A DNA stretch of 56,674 bases from Sphingopyxis sp. (GTDB taxonomy: Bacteria; Pseudomonadota; Alphaproteobacteria; Sphingomonadales; Sphingomonadaceae), in NCBI RefSeq assembly GCF_016793825.1, contig NZ_JAEULM010000034.1, positions 1 to 56,674 of the forward strand, read 5' to 3'. The position numbers and the translations under genes are program-made. Numbering within the stretch: the stretch's first letter is position 1; every line of letters starts with the position of its first letter. Below are positions 39,970 to 48,200 of this stretch, piece by piece. The notes under the pieces are model-generated. The model did no database searches and had not been told where the DNA came from. It saw only the letters and a program-made list of their open reading frames with translations.

Positions 39970-40398
39970 CTAGATCAGGCCTGCATTGCGAAAGCTGAAA
40001 TGCCCACTTTCGACGAAAATCAGATGATCCGACAAATCGATGCCGACCAGCCGCAGGAACTGACCGGCGTCGCGGGTGCAAGAGATGTCGGCGTCGCTGG
40101 CGCGCGCGATTCCCGAGGGATGGTTGTGCGCCATAATCACGGTTGCGACGCGGCGCCCGAGCAGGCGGTTCCAGCACTGCGGCGTGATGATCGAACGCCC
40201 CGCCGCATCACCCTCTGCGCATTCGAGGCCGACAAGCCGCGAATAGGCGTCGAACCCGGCCAGCAGCATGATTTCGTGGTCGTCGAAAAGCAGCGGTCGC
40301 AGCAAATGCTGCGCGATCGAATCTTCGGCTTCGCGCGGCACGAAACCGGCGCTCGCGGCAAGAGAGGGCAGCGTGTCGATGGGCTCGAAGACAGTCAT
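39970..40398 (-). CDS. RadC-type JAB-domain protein
   Basis: 142 residues from the ATG at 40398; in-frame ATGs at 40476 and 40581 are alternatives, the last running into the thyA ribosome-binding region. The JAMM/MPN+ motif is MAHNHPSGIARASDAD (H-x-H-P-x-G then Ser and Asp). The segment HEIMLLAGFDAYSRLVGLE is typical of RadC-like proteins. The N-terminal helix-hairpin-helix of full-length RadC is missing, as in short sphingomonad homologues. The cellular role of this family is unsettled. It is divergent from thyA. Confidence 0.78.
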   Translation of the reverse strand: MTVFEPIDTLPSLAASAGFVPREAEDSIAQHLLRPLLFDDHEIMLLAGFDAYSRLVGLECAEGDAAGRSIITPQCWNRLLGRRVATVIMAHNHPSGIARASDADISCTRDAGQFLRLVGIDLSDHLIFVESGHFSFRNAGLI

Positions 40399-40551
40399 CG
40401 CATCGATGATGCGCCCATTGAGGCGCGGGCAAAAGCGGGGACCGACCCATATCGGACGATTGCCGCCCGGTGCCATCTGCCTATGCAGCCGCACCTCTTG
40501 TCGCGCCGCGGCGCGAAGCCTAGCAAAGAGTGTCCCAGCCAGGAGCGAGTC

Positions 40552-41487
40552 TTGTCCGATTCCATCCATTATGAACTGCAATATCTTGACCTGATGCGCC
40601 GTATCTGGGTCGAGGGCGATGAGCGTATCGATCGTACCGGCGTCGGAACGCGCTCGCTGTTCGGCGAGACGATGCGGTTTTCGCTGAAGGACGATGCCAT
40701 TCCGTTGCTGACGACAAAGCGCGTCTATTGGAAGACCGCCTTGCGCGAGCTTTTATGGTTCCTGACGGGCGACACCAACATCCGGACGCTCGTCGCCCAG
40801 GGCGTGAAGATCTGGACCGACTGGCCGCTCGACAAATATCGTCGCGCGACGGGCGATCAGATCAGCGCATCGGATTTCGAGGCGCGCATCGTCGCCGATG
40901 ATGATTTCGCAGCACAGTGGGGCGACCTTGGCCCGGTTTACGGCCATCAATGGGTGAACTGGCCGCGCTACGAACAGGCGGGTGACGGGCTTTTTCGCCG
41001 AGCGGAGCAGGGACACAACCAGATCGCGACGCTGATCGACTCGCTGCGTAACAATCCGGGGTCGCGGCGACATATCTTCACCGGATGGAATGTCGCCGAC
41101 ATCGATCGCATGGCGCTTCCGCCTTGCCACATGACCTATCAATTCCATGTGCGCAGTGATGGCGGTCTGTCCTGTCTGCTCTTCCAGCGTTCGTGCGATC
41201 TGGGTTTGGGCTTTGCCTTCAACATTTTCGAGGCGGCGCTGCTGACGCGAATGATCGCCGATCAATGCGGCCTGCACGCGCATGAAGTCGTCTGGACCGG
41301 CGGAGACGTTCATTTGTATCTGAACCACGCCGAACTCGTCGAACAGCAGATGCGGCGCATTCCCGAAGGAGCTCCGAAACTTCGCATCCTTCGCCGGCCC
41401 TCAAGCATTTTCGACTATCGGTTCGATGATTTCGCGGTCGAGGCCTATGCGCCGCAAGCGCATATTTCCGCCCCGGTCGCGGTGTGA
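40552..41487 (+). CDS. thyA: Thymidylate synthase
   Basis: 311 residues from a TTG at 40552, chosen because AGGAG lies six bases upstream and because the upstream in-frame codons are antisense to the RadC-type gene. Catalytic Cys192 lies in ALPPCHMTYQF. Folate/dUMP contacts include RSLFGETMRF, TKRVYWKTALRELLWFLTGDTN (partial), FQRSCDLGLGFAFNI and GDVHLYLNH. The insertion near residues 95-125 gives a length nearer the L. casei enzyme (316) than E. coli (264). It makes dTMP from dUMP with 5,10-methylene-THF. Confidence 0.95.
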   Translation: MSDSIHYELQYLDLMRRIWVEGDERIDRTGVGTRSLFGETMRFSLKDDAIPLLTTKRVYWKTALRELLWFLTGDTNIRTLVAQGVKIWTDWPLDKYRRATGDQISASDFEARIVADDDFAAQWGDLGPVYGHQWVNWPRYEQAGDGLFRRAEQGHNQIATLIDSLRNNPGSRRHIFTGWNVADIDRMALPPCHMTYQFHVRSDGGLSCLLFQRSCDLGLGFAFNIFEAALLTRMIADQCGLHAHEVVWTGGDVHLYLNHAELVEQQMRRIPEGAPKLRILRRPSSIFDYRFDDFAVEAYAPQAHISAPVAV

Positions 41488-41496
41488 TCGCTGCCG

Positions 41497-41525
41497 TTGC
41501 ATTCTCATGGCGTCCGTAATAATAT
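41497..41525 (+). promoter_or_regulatory. Promoter of the branched-chain oxoacid dehydrogenase operon
   Basis: TTGCAT (41497-41502), a 17-bp spacer and TAATAT (41520-41525) form a good sigma-70-type promoter just after thyA and about 55 bp before the E1-alpha start. Confidence 0.6.
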
Positions 41526-41579
41526 GTCGCCAAGTTGAAATATAACTAGGCGCTGATTCGCGCTCGAAGGGAAGAAGAT

Positions 41580-42875
41580 ATGCCTGAGTCGCATCGGCGA
41601 CCGGCGAGCAATTTGCCGCCGTTGTCGCTCCATATTCCCGAACCCCGCTACCGCCCCGGCGACACGCCCGATTTCGGCGACGTCGCGGTGCCGGCGGTTG
41701 ATGCGACCCCCCGCCCAAGCGAAGCGACCAAGCCCGATGCAATGCGCGACCTGTGCTATGGACTGGTTCGTGTGCTGGACTTCGACGGCATCGCGAAGGG
41801 GCCTTGGGATCCGAAACTTTCGGCCGAGCGGCTGCGTGCGATGCTGCGCTACATGATGCTCGTGCGCGCGTTCGACGGCCGAATGTTCCGCGCCCAGCGA
41901 CAGGGCAAGACGAGTTTCTACATGAAGTGCACCGGCGAGGAAGCGACTTCGGTCGCCTCGACGATGGCGCTCGATCGTGGCGACATGTGCTTCCCGAGCT
42001 ATCGCCAGCAGGGCATCCTGATCACGCGCGACTATCCGCTGATTCAGATGATGAACCAGATCTATTCGAACCGCGGCGATCATCTGCTCGGCCGCCAGTT
42101 GCCGATCATGTATTCGGCGCCGGAGCATGGTTTTTTCAGCGTTTCGGGCAATCTGGCGACGCAATACCCGCAGGCGGTGGGCTGGGCCATGGCTTCGGCT
42201 TCGAAGGGCGATAGCCGCATCGCGACGGTGTGGTGCGGGGAAGGGTCGTCGGCCGAGGGCGACTTCCATTCGGCGCTTACCTTTGCGACCGTCTATAACG
42301 CGCCGGTCATCTTCAACGTCGTCAACAACCAGTGGGCGATTTCCAGCTTCTCGGGATTTGCCGGTGGCGAACGTACGACCTTTGCGGCGCGGGCGGTCGG
42401 TTACGGGATCGCGGGGCTTCGCGTCGATGGCAACGACCCGCTTGCGGTCTATGCAGCGACGCAGTGGGCGGCGGACCGCGCCCGGACGAACAATGGCCCG
42501 ACGCTGATCGAGCATTTCACCTATCGCAGCGAGGGACACAGCACGTCCGACGATCCCAGCGCCTATCGCCCCGCCGATGAAGCGACCGCCTGGCCGTTCG
42601 GCGACCCGATCGCGCGGCTTCGCCAGCACCTCGAAACGCTCGGCGAATGGGATGCCGATCGCCATGACGCGCAGGCGATCGAGCTCGAAGAATTGATCAA
42701 GACGACCCAGAAACAATCGGAAAAGCTGGGTATCTTGGGCCACGGCATGCACCAGCCGTTCGAAACCATGTTTCAGGACGTGTTTGAGGAGATGCCCTGG
42801 CATCTCAAGGAACAATGCGATCAGATGCTTGCCGAACAGGAAGCGAAGTTCGGCCCGAACTGGAAGCCCGAATAA
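41580..42875 (+). CDS. bkdA1: Branched-chain 2-oxoacid dehydrogenase E1 subunit alpha
   Basis: 431 residues, as in bacterial BCKDH E1-alpha (about 410-430), longer than PDH E1-alpha. The TPP-binding motif is at about 216-250: VWCGEGSSAEGDFHSALTF ending NNQWAIS. YMMLVRAFDGRMFRAQRQGK and FYMKCTGEEATSVASTMAL are family landmarks, as is the phosphorylation-loop-like YRSEGHSTSDDPSAYR. With E1-beta it decarboxylates the 2-oxo acids of Val, Leu and Ile and passes the acyl group to E2. It is first in a three-gene operon. Confidence 0.94.
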   Translation: MPESHRRPASNLPPLSLHIPEPRYRPGDTPDFGDVAVPAVDATPRPSEATKPDAMRDLCYGLVRVLDFDGIAKGPWDPKLSAERLRAMLRYMMLVRAFDGRMFRAQRQGKTSFYMKCTGEEATSVASTMALDRGDMCFPSYRQQGILITRDYPLIQMMNQIYSNRGDHLLGRQLPIMYSAPEHGFFSVSGNLATQYPQAVGWAMASASKGDSRIATVWCGEGSSAEGDFHSALTFATVYNAPVIFNVVNNQWAISSFSGFAGGERTTFAARAVGYGIAGLRVDGNDPLAVYAATQWAADRARTNNGPTLIEHFTYRSEGHSTSDDPSAYRPADEATAWPFGDPIARLRQHLETLGEWDADRHDAQAIELEELIKTTQKQSEKLGILGHGMHQPFETMFQDVFEEMPWHLKEQCDQMLAEQEAKFGPNWKPE

Positions 42876-43912
42876 TGCCCGAATCTCCTAGCGCCGACAC
42901 GAAAACCATGAACATGATCGAGGCGATCAACAGCGCCATGGACATCATGCTCGGCCGCGATCCGAACACTGTCGTGATGGGCGAGGACGTCGGCTATTTC
43001 GGCGGGGTCTTTCGCGCCACCGCCGGCCTGCAGAAAAAGCATGGCAAGACGCGCGTCTTCGACACACCGATCAACGAATGCGGCATCATCGGCGTCGCGG
43101 TCGGCATGGGGGCTTATGGCCTTCGCCCGGTCCCCGAAATCCAGTTCGCCGACTATATTTACCCGGGCCTCGATCAGCTCGTCAGCGAGGCGGCGCGCCT
43201 GCGCTATCGCTCGGCAAATGATTTCATCTGCCCGATGACGGTGCGCACGCCCTTCGGCGGGGGGATCTTCGGCGGGCAAACGCACAGCCAGTCGCCCGAA
43301 AGTATCATGACGCACATTTGCGGCGTGAAGACGGTGATTCCGTCGAACCCCTATGATGCAAAGGGTCTTTTGATCGCGGCGATTGAGGATAATGACCCGG
43401 TCGTCTTCCTCGAACCCAAGCGCATCTACAATGGCCCGTTCAGCGGCTATTATGACCGACCGGTCGAACCCTGGTCGAAGCATGACGCAAGCGCGGTTCC
43501 CGAAGGTTATTATCGCATCGATCTCGGTAAGGCGGCAAGAGTTCGCGAGGGCGAAGCGGTGACGGTGCTTGCCTACGGCACGATGGTTCATGTCGCGAAG
43601 ACGATCGTCGAGGAACGCGGGATCGACGCCGAAATCCTCGATCTGCGGACGCTCCTGCCGCTCGATATCGATGCGATCGAAACGTCGGTGAAGAAGACCG
43701 GCCGATGCCTGATCATCCACGAAGCGACCCGCACTTCGGGCTTCGGTGCCGAACTGGCCGCGCTCGTGCAGGAACGCTGTTTCTATCACCTCGAGGCGCC
43801 CGTAGAGCGCGTAACAGGCTTTGACACGCCCTATCCGCACAGCCTCGAATGGGCCTATTTTCCTGGACCGGTGCGCATCACGACCGCGCTCGAAAAGATC
43901 TTGAAGGACTGA
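42875..43912 (+). CDS. bkdA2: Branched-chain 2-oxoacid dehydrogenase E1 subunit beta
   Basis: 345 residues from an ATG that shares one base with the E1-alpha stop (TAATG). Landmarks: MIEAINSAMDIMLGRDPNTVVMGEDVGYFGGVFRAT (in parts: VVMGEDVGYFGGVFR), INECGIIGVAVGMGAYGLRPV, GGGIFGGQTHSQSPE and ILDLRTLLPLDIDAI. It forms the alpha2beta2 heterotetramer with E1-alpha and contributes to the TPP site and to E2 binding. Confidence 0.95.
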   Translation: MPESPSADTKTMNMIEAINSAMDIMLGRDPNTVVMGEDVGYFGGVFRATAGLQKKHGKTRVFDTPINECGIIGVAVGMGAYGLRPVPEIQFADYIYPGLDQLVSEAARLRYRSANDFICPMTVRTPFGGGIFGGQTHSQSPESIMTHICGVKTVIPSNPYDAKGLLIAAIEDNDPVVFLEPKRIYNGPFSGYYDRPVEPWSKHDASAVPEGYYRIDLGKAARVREGEAVTVLAYGTMVHVAKTIVEERGIDAEILDLRTLLPLDIDAIETSVKKTGRCLIIHEATRTSGFGAELAALVQERCFYHLEAPVERVTGFDTPYPHSLEWAYFPGPVRITTALEKILKD

Positions 43913-43917
43913 TCGCC

Positions 43918-45186
43918 ATGGCTCGCTATTCGTTCCGCCTGCCCGACATCGGCGAAGGTATCGCCGAGGCCGAGATCGTCGCCTGGCATGTGAAGATCGG
44001 CGATCGCATCGAGGAAGATGCGCAGCTTGCCGATATGATGACCGACAAGGCGACCGTGGAAATGGAGTCGCCGGTGACGGGCGTCGTTGTCGAACTGGCC
44101 GGCGATGTCGGCGACATGGTTTCGATCGGTGCAACCCTCGCGGTGATCGAGACTGAAGGCGAGGAGACCGGCGACGCACCGCCCGTCGATACGCCGGTCG
44201 AACAGGAAATTGTCGCGGAAACGCCAGGTGTCGAGGAAATTTCGGTTGCCGAACCCGCTCCGGTGCCGGCACCTGCCGCAGCGCCCGAGCCCGTTCCGGC
44301 GCCAGTGGCATCCGCCGCGCACAGCCGCGCCGTTCTTGCCTCACCCGCCGTCCGCGCCCGCGCCAAGGATCTTGGCGTCGATCTCGGTCAGGTTCATGCC
44401 GAGGGCGATCGCGTTCGCCATTCGGACCTCGATGCATTCCTGCGCTATAGCGGCGGGCAGGGCTATCACGCGCCCGGTGCGTCCCGTGCGCGAGCCGACG
44501 AGCCGATCAAGGTCATCGGCATGCGCCGCAAGATCGCCGAGAATATGGCGGCGTCGAAGCGCGCAATCCCGCATTTCACCTATGTCGAGGAAATGGACGT
44601 CACCGCGCTTGAAGACATGCGTGCCGACCTCAATGCCAATCGCGGCAGTCGTCCCAAGCTGACGATGTTGCCCTTTCTGATTGTGGCGATCTGCCGGACC
44701 ATCCCGCAATTTCCAATGATCAATGCGCGCTATGATGACGAGGGCGGAGTTGTGACGCGCCATGGAGCCGTGCACCTGGGCATGGCGACGCAGACCGACG
44801 CGGGCCTTATGGTTCCCGTCATCCGCGATGCACAGGACATGAATGTCTGGCAACTCGCGAGTGAAATCAGCCGTTTGGCGGAGGCTGCGCGCACCGGAAA
44901 GGCCAAGGTCGAGGAACTGACGGGCGGTACGCTGACCGTAACATCGCTCGGCCCGCTCGGCGGCATTGCGACGACACCGGTGATCAACCGGCCTGAGGTT
45001 GCGATCATCGGTCCGAACAAGATTGTCGAACGTCCTGTCTTCGATGGGGATGATATCCGCCGTGCGAAGCTGATGAACCTGTCGATCAGTTGCGATCACC
45101 GTGTCGTCGACGGATGGGATGCCGCAAGCTATGTGCAGGCGCTCAAGAAGCTGATCGAAACGCCGGTCCTGCTGTTCGCGGACTGA
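43918..45186 (+). CDS. bkdB: Branched-chain 2-oxoacid dehydrogenase E2 (dihydrolipoyl acyltransferase)
   Basis: 422 residues. The lipoyl domain has Lys44 in MMTDKATVEMES. A Pro/Ala/Glu-rich linker is followed by the E3/E1-binding domain (LASPAVRARAKDLGVDL ... VRHSDLDAFL), then the catalytic domain with active-site HRVVDGWDAA near residues 394-403. One lipoyl domain is present. It begins five bases after E1-beta. No E3 gene follows within the window; E3 is presumably encoded elsewhere. Confidence 0.95.
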   Translation: MARYSFRLPDIGEGIAEAEIVAWHVKIGDRIEEDAQLADMMTDKATVEMESPVTGVVVELAGDVGDMVSIGATLAVIETEGEETGDAPPVDTPVEQEIVAETPGVEEISVAEPAPVPAPAAAPEPVPAPVASAAHSRAVLASPAVRARAKDLGVDLGQVHAEGDRVRHSDLDAFLRYSGGQGYHAPGASRARADEPIKVIGMRRKIAENMAASKRAIPHFTYVEEMDVTALEDMRADLNANRGSRPKLTMLPFLIVAICRTIPQFPMINARYDDEGGVVTRHGAVHLGMATQTDAGLMVPVIRDAQDMNVWQLASEISRLAEAARTGKAKVEELTGGTLTVTSLGPLGGIATTPVINRPEVAIIGPNKIVERPVFDGDDIRRAKLMNLSISCDHRVVDGWDAASYVQALKKLIETPVLLFAD

Positions 45187-45193
45187 CTGACCT

Positions 45194-45287
45194 CGTCGTT
45201 GCGAGGAGCGAAGCGACGAAGCAATCTCCAGAGGGCGGTCTGTCTGGACGCTAGCTGGAGATCGCTTCGCTTCGCTCGCAATGACGG
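45194..45287. repeat. Intergenic inverted repeat of sphingomonad type
   Basis: The arm CGTCGTTGCGAGGAGCGAAG...GCAATCTCCAG is repeated inverted as CTGGAGATCGCTTCGCTTCGC...CAATGACGG. It forms a long imperfect hairpin between two convergent genes. I recall such CATTGCGAGCGAAGCGAAG elements scattered in sphingomonad genomes. It may serve as bidirectional terminator. Confidence 0.75.
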
Positions 45288-45293
45288 ATTGGC

Positions 45294-48200
45294 TTACAGC
45301 CCCAACCCCGCGAAGCTCGTCTGGTCGAACTTCAGCTTGAAGGTGACGTAGGCACCCGACCGCGAGAAGCGCGCGTCCTCGAAGTCGCGGTCGTGGAAGC
45401 CCGCGAAATTATAGCCGAACGTGATGTTGGCGTTCTTCATCGGCGCCAGCGTCACGGTCGGGCCGCCGGCCCACGCAACCGTATCGCCGCCGGTGCCGAT
45501 CCGCGCGGTGCCCGAGGCGCCGACATCGACATTTTCGCTCAGGTTGAAGCGGAAGTCGGCGCCGAGCAGGTTCGACCAGCCCTTCACATCATCCGCGCCA
45601 AAGCGATCGAAATTGTACCGGGTGCCCCAGAAAAAGCCGATCTCGGCGCGTTCGTACCAATTGTCGCCCCCGCCGATCCCGCGGTCGCCGAGCGGCGTCC
45701 AGTTGATCGACAGGCTATTGAGCAGGCGGCGGCTTGTTGCGTCACCATCGATCGTCAGCGCTATGTCGCCAACGGGACCGGCTTGACCCGCGATGGCGTC
45801 GCGAACCTTGTCCGAACGGAACTCGCTCTTGTTGAGCCAGGCGACCCGTGAGTCGGCGGGACGGTGCGCCCAGCTTGCCTCGAAGGTGATGACTTCGGTC
45901 GTCGGCGTCGCACCGGCGCCGCTTGCCTTTGCATAAGTGAATAGTGCGCCAACCGCCTGTCCCTCGCCAAGCTGGCGGAGGCCGCCGAGCGTCAGACCAT
46001 AGCGATTGGCGAGTTCGCCATCACGATATTCGGCGCGCCCGGTCAGCGTCCACCGGTCGCTGCGATAGGTCGCGCCGGCGCTGATCGCGGTGAAATCTTC
46101 GGTCAACGTGCCGTTGCTGCCCAGGAAGCCACCCGATGCGACCGGTTGATCAACATTGAGGACGTCCTGGGCGCGGATGCCGCCGAGTGTGCGGTTGCCG
46201 TCGAGCGACAGGTCGATCGACCAATGCTCGTCGAGCTTCAGCGACTGCGACAGGCCGTAGGCGGCGAAGGCGCGGGGGCCATATTCGCCAATGTCCTGTT
46301 GGTTCGCGGTGGCGAGAAGGCGTGCGCCCGCCCACGGGGCGAGGTCGAAGCCGATCCGCGCTGTGCGCGCGCGGACCGTATCGCCGTCCGCGATTTCATA
46401 GCTGCCGACCAGATTGACATCGCGGGTCACGGCATAACGCGCGCCGATGCGGTGACGGGTCGGGAAATCGACGCTGCCATCCTTGCCGCCGAGCGCGAAT
46501 TCGGTCTGGGCGTCGAGTTCGAGTTTCTTGTCGAACATCCGCTGCGTCGCGCCAAGCTGAACGATGTTCGACGTGTTGCGCGAGCTGTCGGACAGCCGGT
46601 CGTCGGCATGCGTCAAGCCCGCGCGGAACACCGTCGTTCCGTTGTCATATTCGACCAGTGCACGGGCGGCGCGGCGGCGGGCGTCGATATCGAGATAATC
46701 CTCCTGCCAGGCGCTGCCGGTGATCGACAACGCCCGGCTTGCCTTCAGGCGGGCATCGAACCCGAACTTGCGCGTGCCGTCCTCGCCGCGATTGAGCTGA
46801 CCGGTGCCGAAGCCCGCCTCGCGTTCGCGGACATAGGCCAGGAAATCGGCGTTGCTGCTGTGATGCTCCGCCTCGACCAGCCACGCTTTGGCGGTGCCAG
46901 CGGCAACACCGCCATTCCTGGCCTTGGCATCGCTGACCGCATATTCGGCGCGCACTTCGGTATCGATGCTGGGCCGATAGCGGGCGTCGACACCGCCAAG
47001 ATTGGTTTTCGCGTCGTTGTCCTCGTCGTGAATAAAAGTCGCACCGACGCGAAGCTTTTCGTCGTTCGACTGGTAGCTGACGCGGCCGCCGGCGTTCAGC
47101 ACGCGCTCGCCGATCCCGTCGACCTCATATTCGGCGACGATGAACTGCGGATCGAGACTGGACGAGCGGCTGAGAACGGGCGAGCGGAAGCGGATCGTGC
47201 CTGCCAGATAGTCGATGTCATAGTCGATGTTCCGCGTCAGGCTGACGCTTTCGACGATCCGCTCGCTATGCAGCCGGTCGCGCGTTTCGATGACGATCCG
47301 TTCGCTGTTCGGCAGAATGTCGCGCGCGCCAAGCTGGTACGGACCGGTCAGGCCGTTCCCCTGGATCTCGTCGCGACGGAACCGATATGGCGTGTCGGCG
47401 ACGAAAGCCGTCGCGGCAAGATTGCGGCCACGATACTCGGCCTTGCCGCCGTTCAGCGCACGCTGATAGCGAGCAAGCTGCGGTTCCGAGATTCCCGTCT
47501 CGATATCGCCGAACATCGCATAGAATTGCGGCCGCTCGAGGCGGAGATAGAGCTTGCGGACCGAAGCGGCGTCATAGCGCGTTTCGTTGCGGTCGGCATA
47601 GATGGTGTAATAGGCGCGCGGATCGATCACGCCGCCGAAACGGGCGTCGTCCTTGTCCTTGTCGCTGTCGTACGCCAGCGTCATCAGCCATTTGCCCTGT
47701 ACGCGGCCCTTCGCATAGAGGGCGAGGCGTGCATCGGCGTTCAGATCGTCGAGCGTGTCGGCGACCGGCTCCATGCGGTCGTCGAGGGTGTTGTAGCCGA
47801 GCGTTCCGGCCGCGAAACCGACCACGGTCCACGGACGATCGCCCGGATCGAGCCAGGTTTCGATCGTCTGTCGGCGTTCGATCTTGTCGTCGCGGAAGTT
47901 GAAATCCATCGACAGCGTGCCGGATGCGGTCGTCGGTTCCAGTTCGATATAGGCGATGCCGTCGTCGCCATCGATGCGCCATACCGGTTGCGCGCGTTCG
48001 AGCCCGGCAAGCTGGAGGGCCTGCTGCGCGTCGGCCTCCACAGCGGGATAATAAGGCGCGGGAACGCTGAAATCACCGGTGAGGCCGGCACGGATCGGCT
48101 TGCCGTCGCGATCGGTCAGGCGAACCGCGATCACCGGCCGCGTCACGCCGTCGGCGATCAACACCGACTTTTCGCGGATCAGCGTCGCGCGCATCGGGGT

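Noticed and set aside
39961-40551. Long N-terminal extension of thymidylate synthase
   Set aside because: Residues before the TTG at 40552 are antisense to the RadC-type gene, and a ribosome-binding site lies exactly before the TTG.
42821-44437. 538-codon minus-strand frame over the E1-beta and E2 genes
   Set aside because: Antisense shadow of well-recognised enzymes, with no motif.
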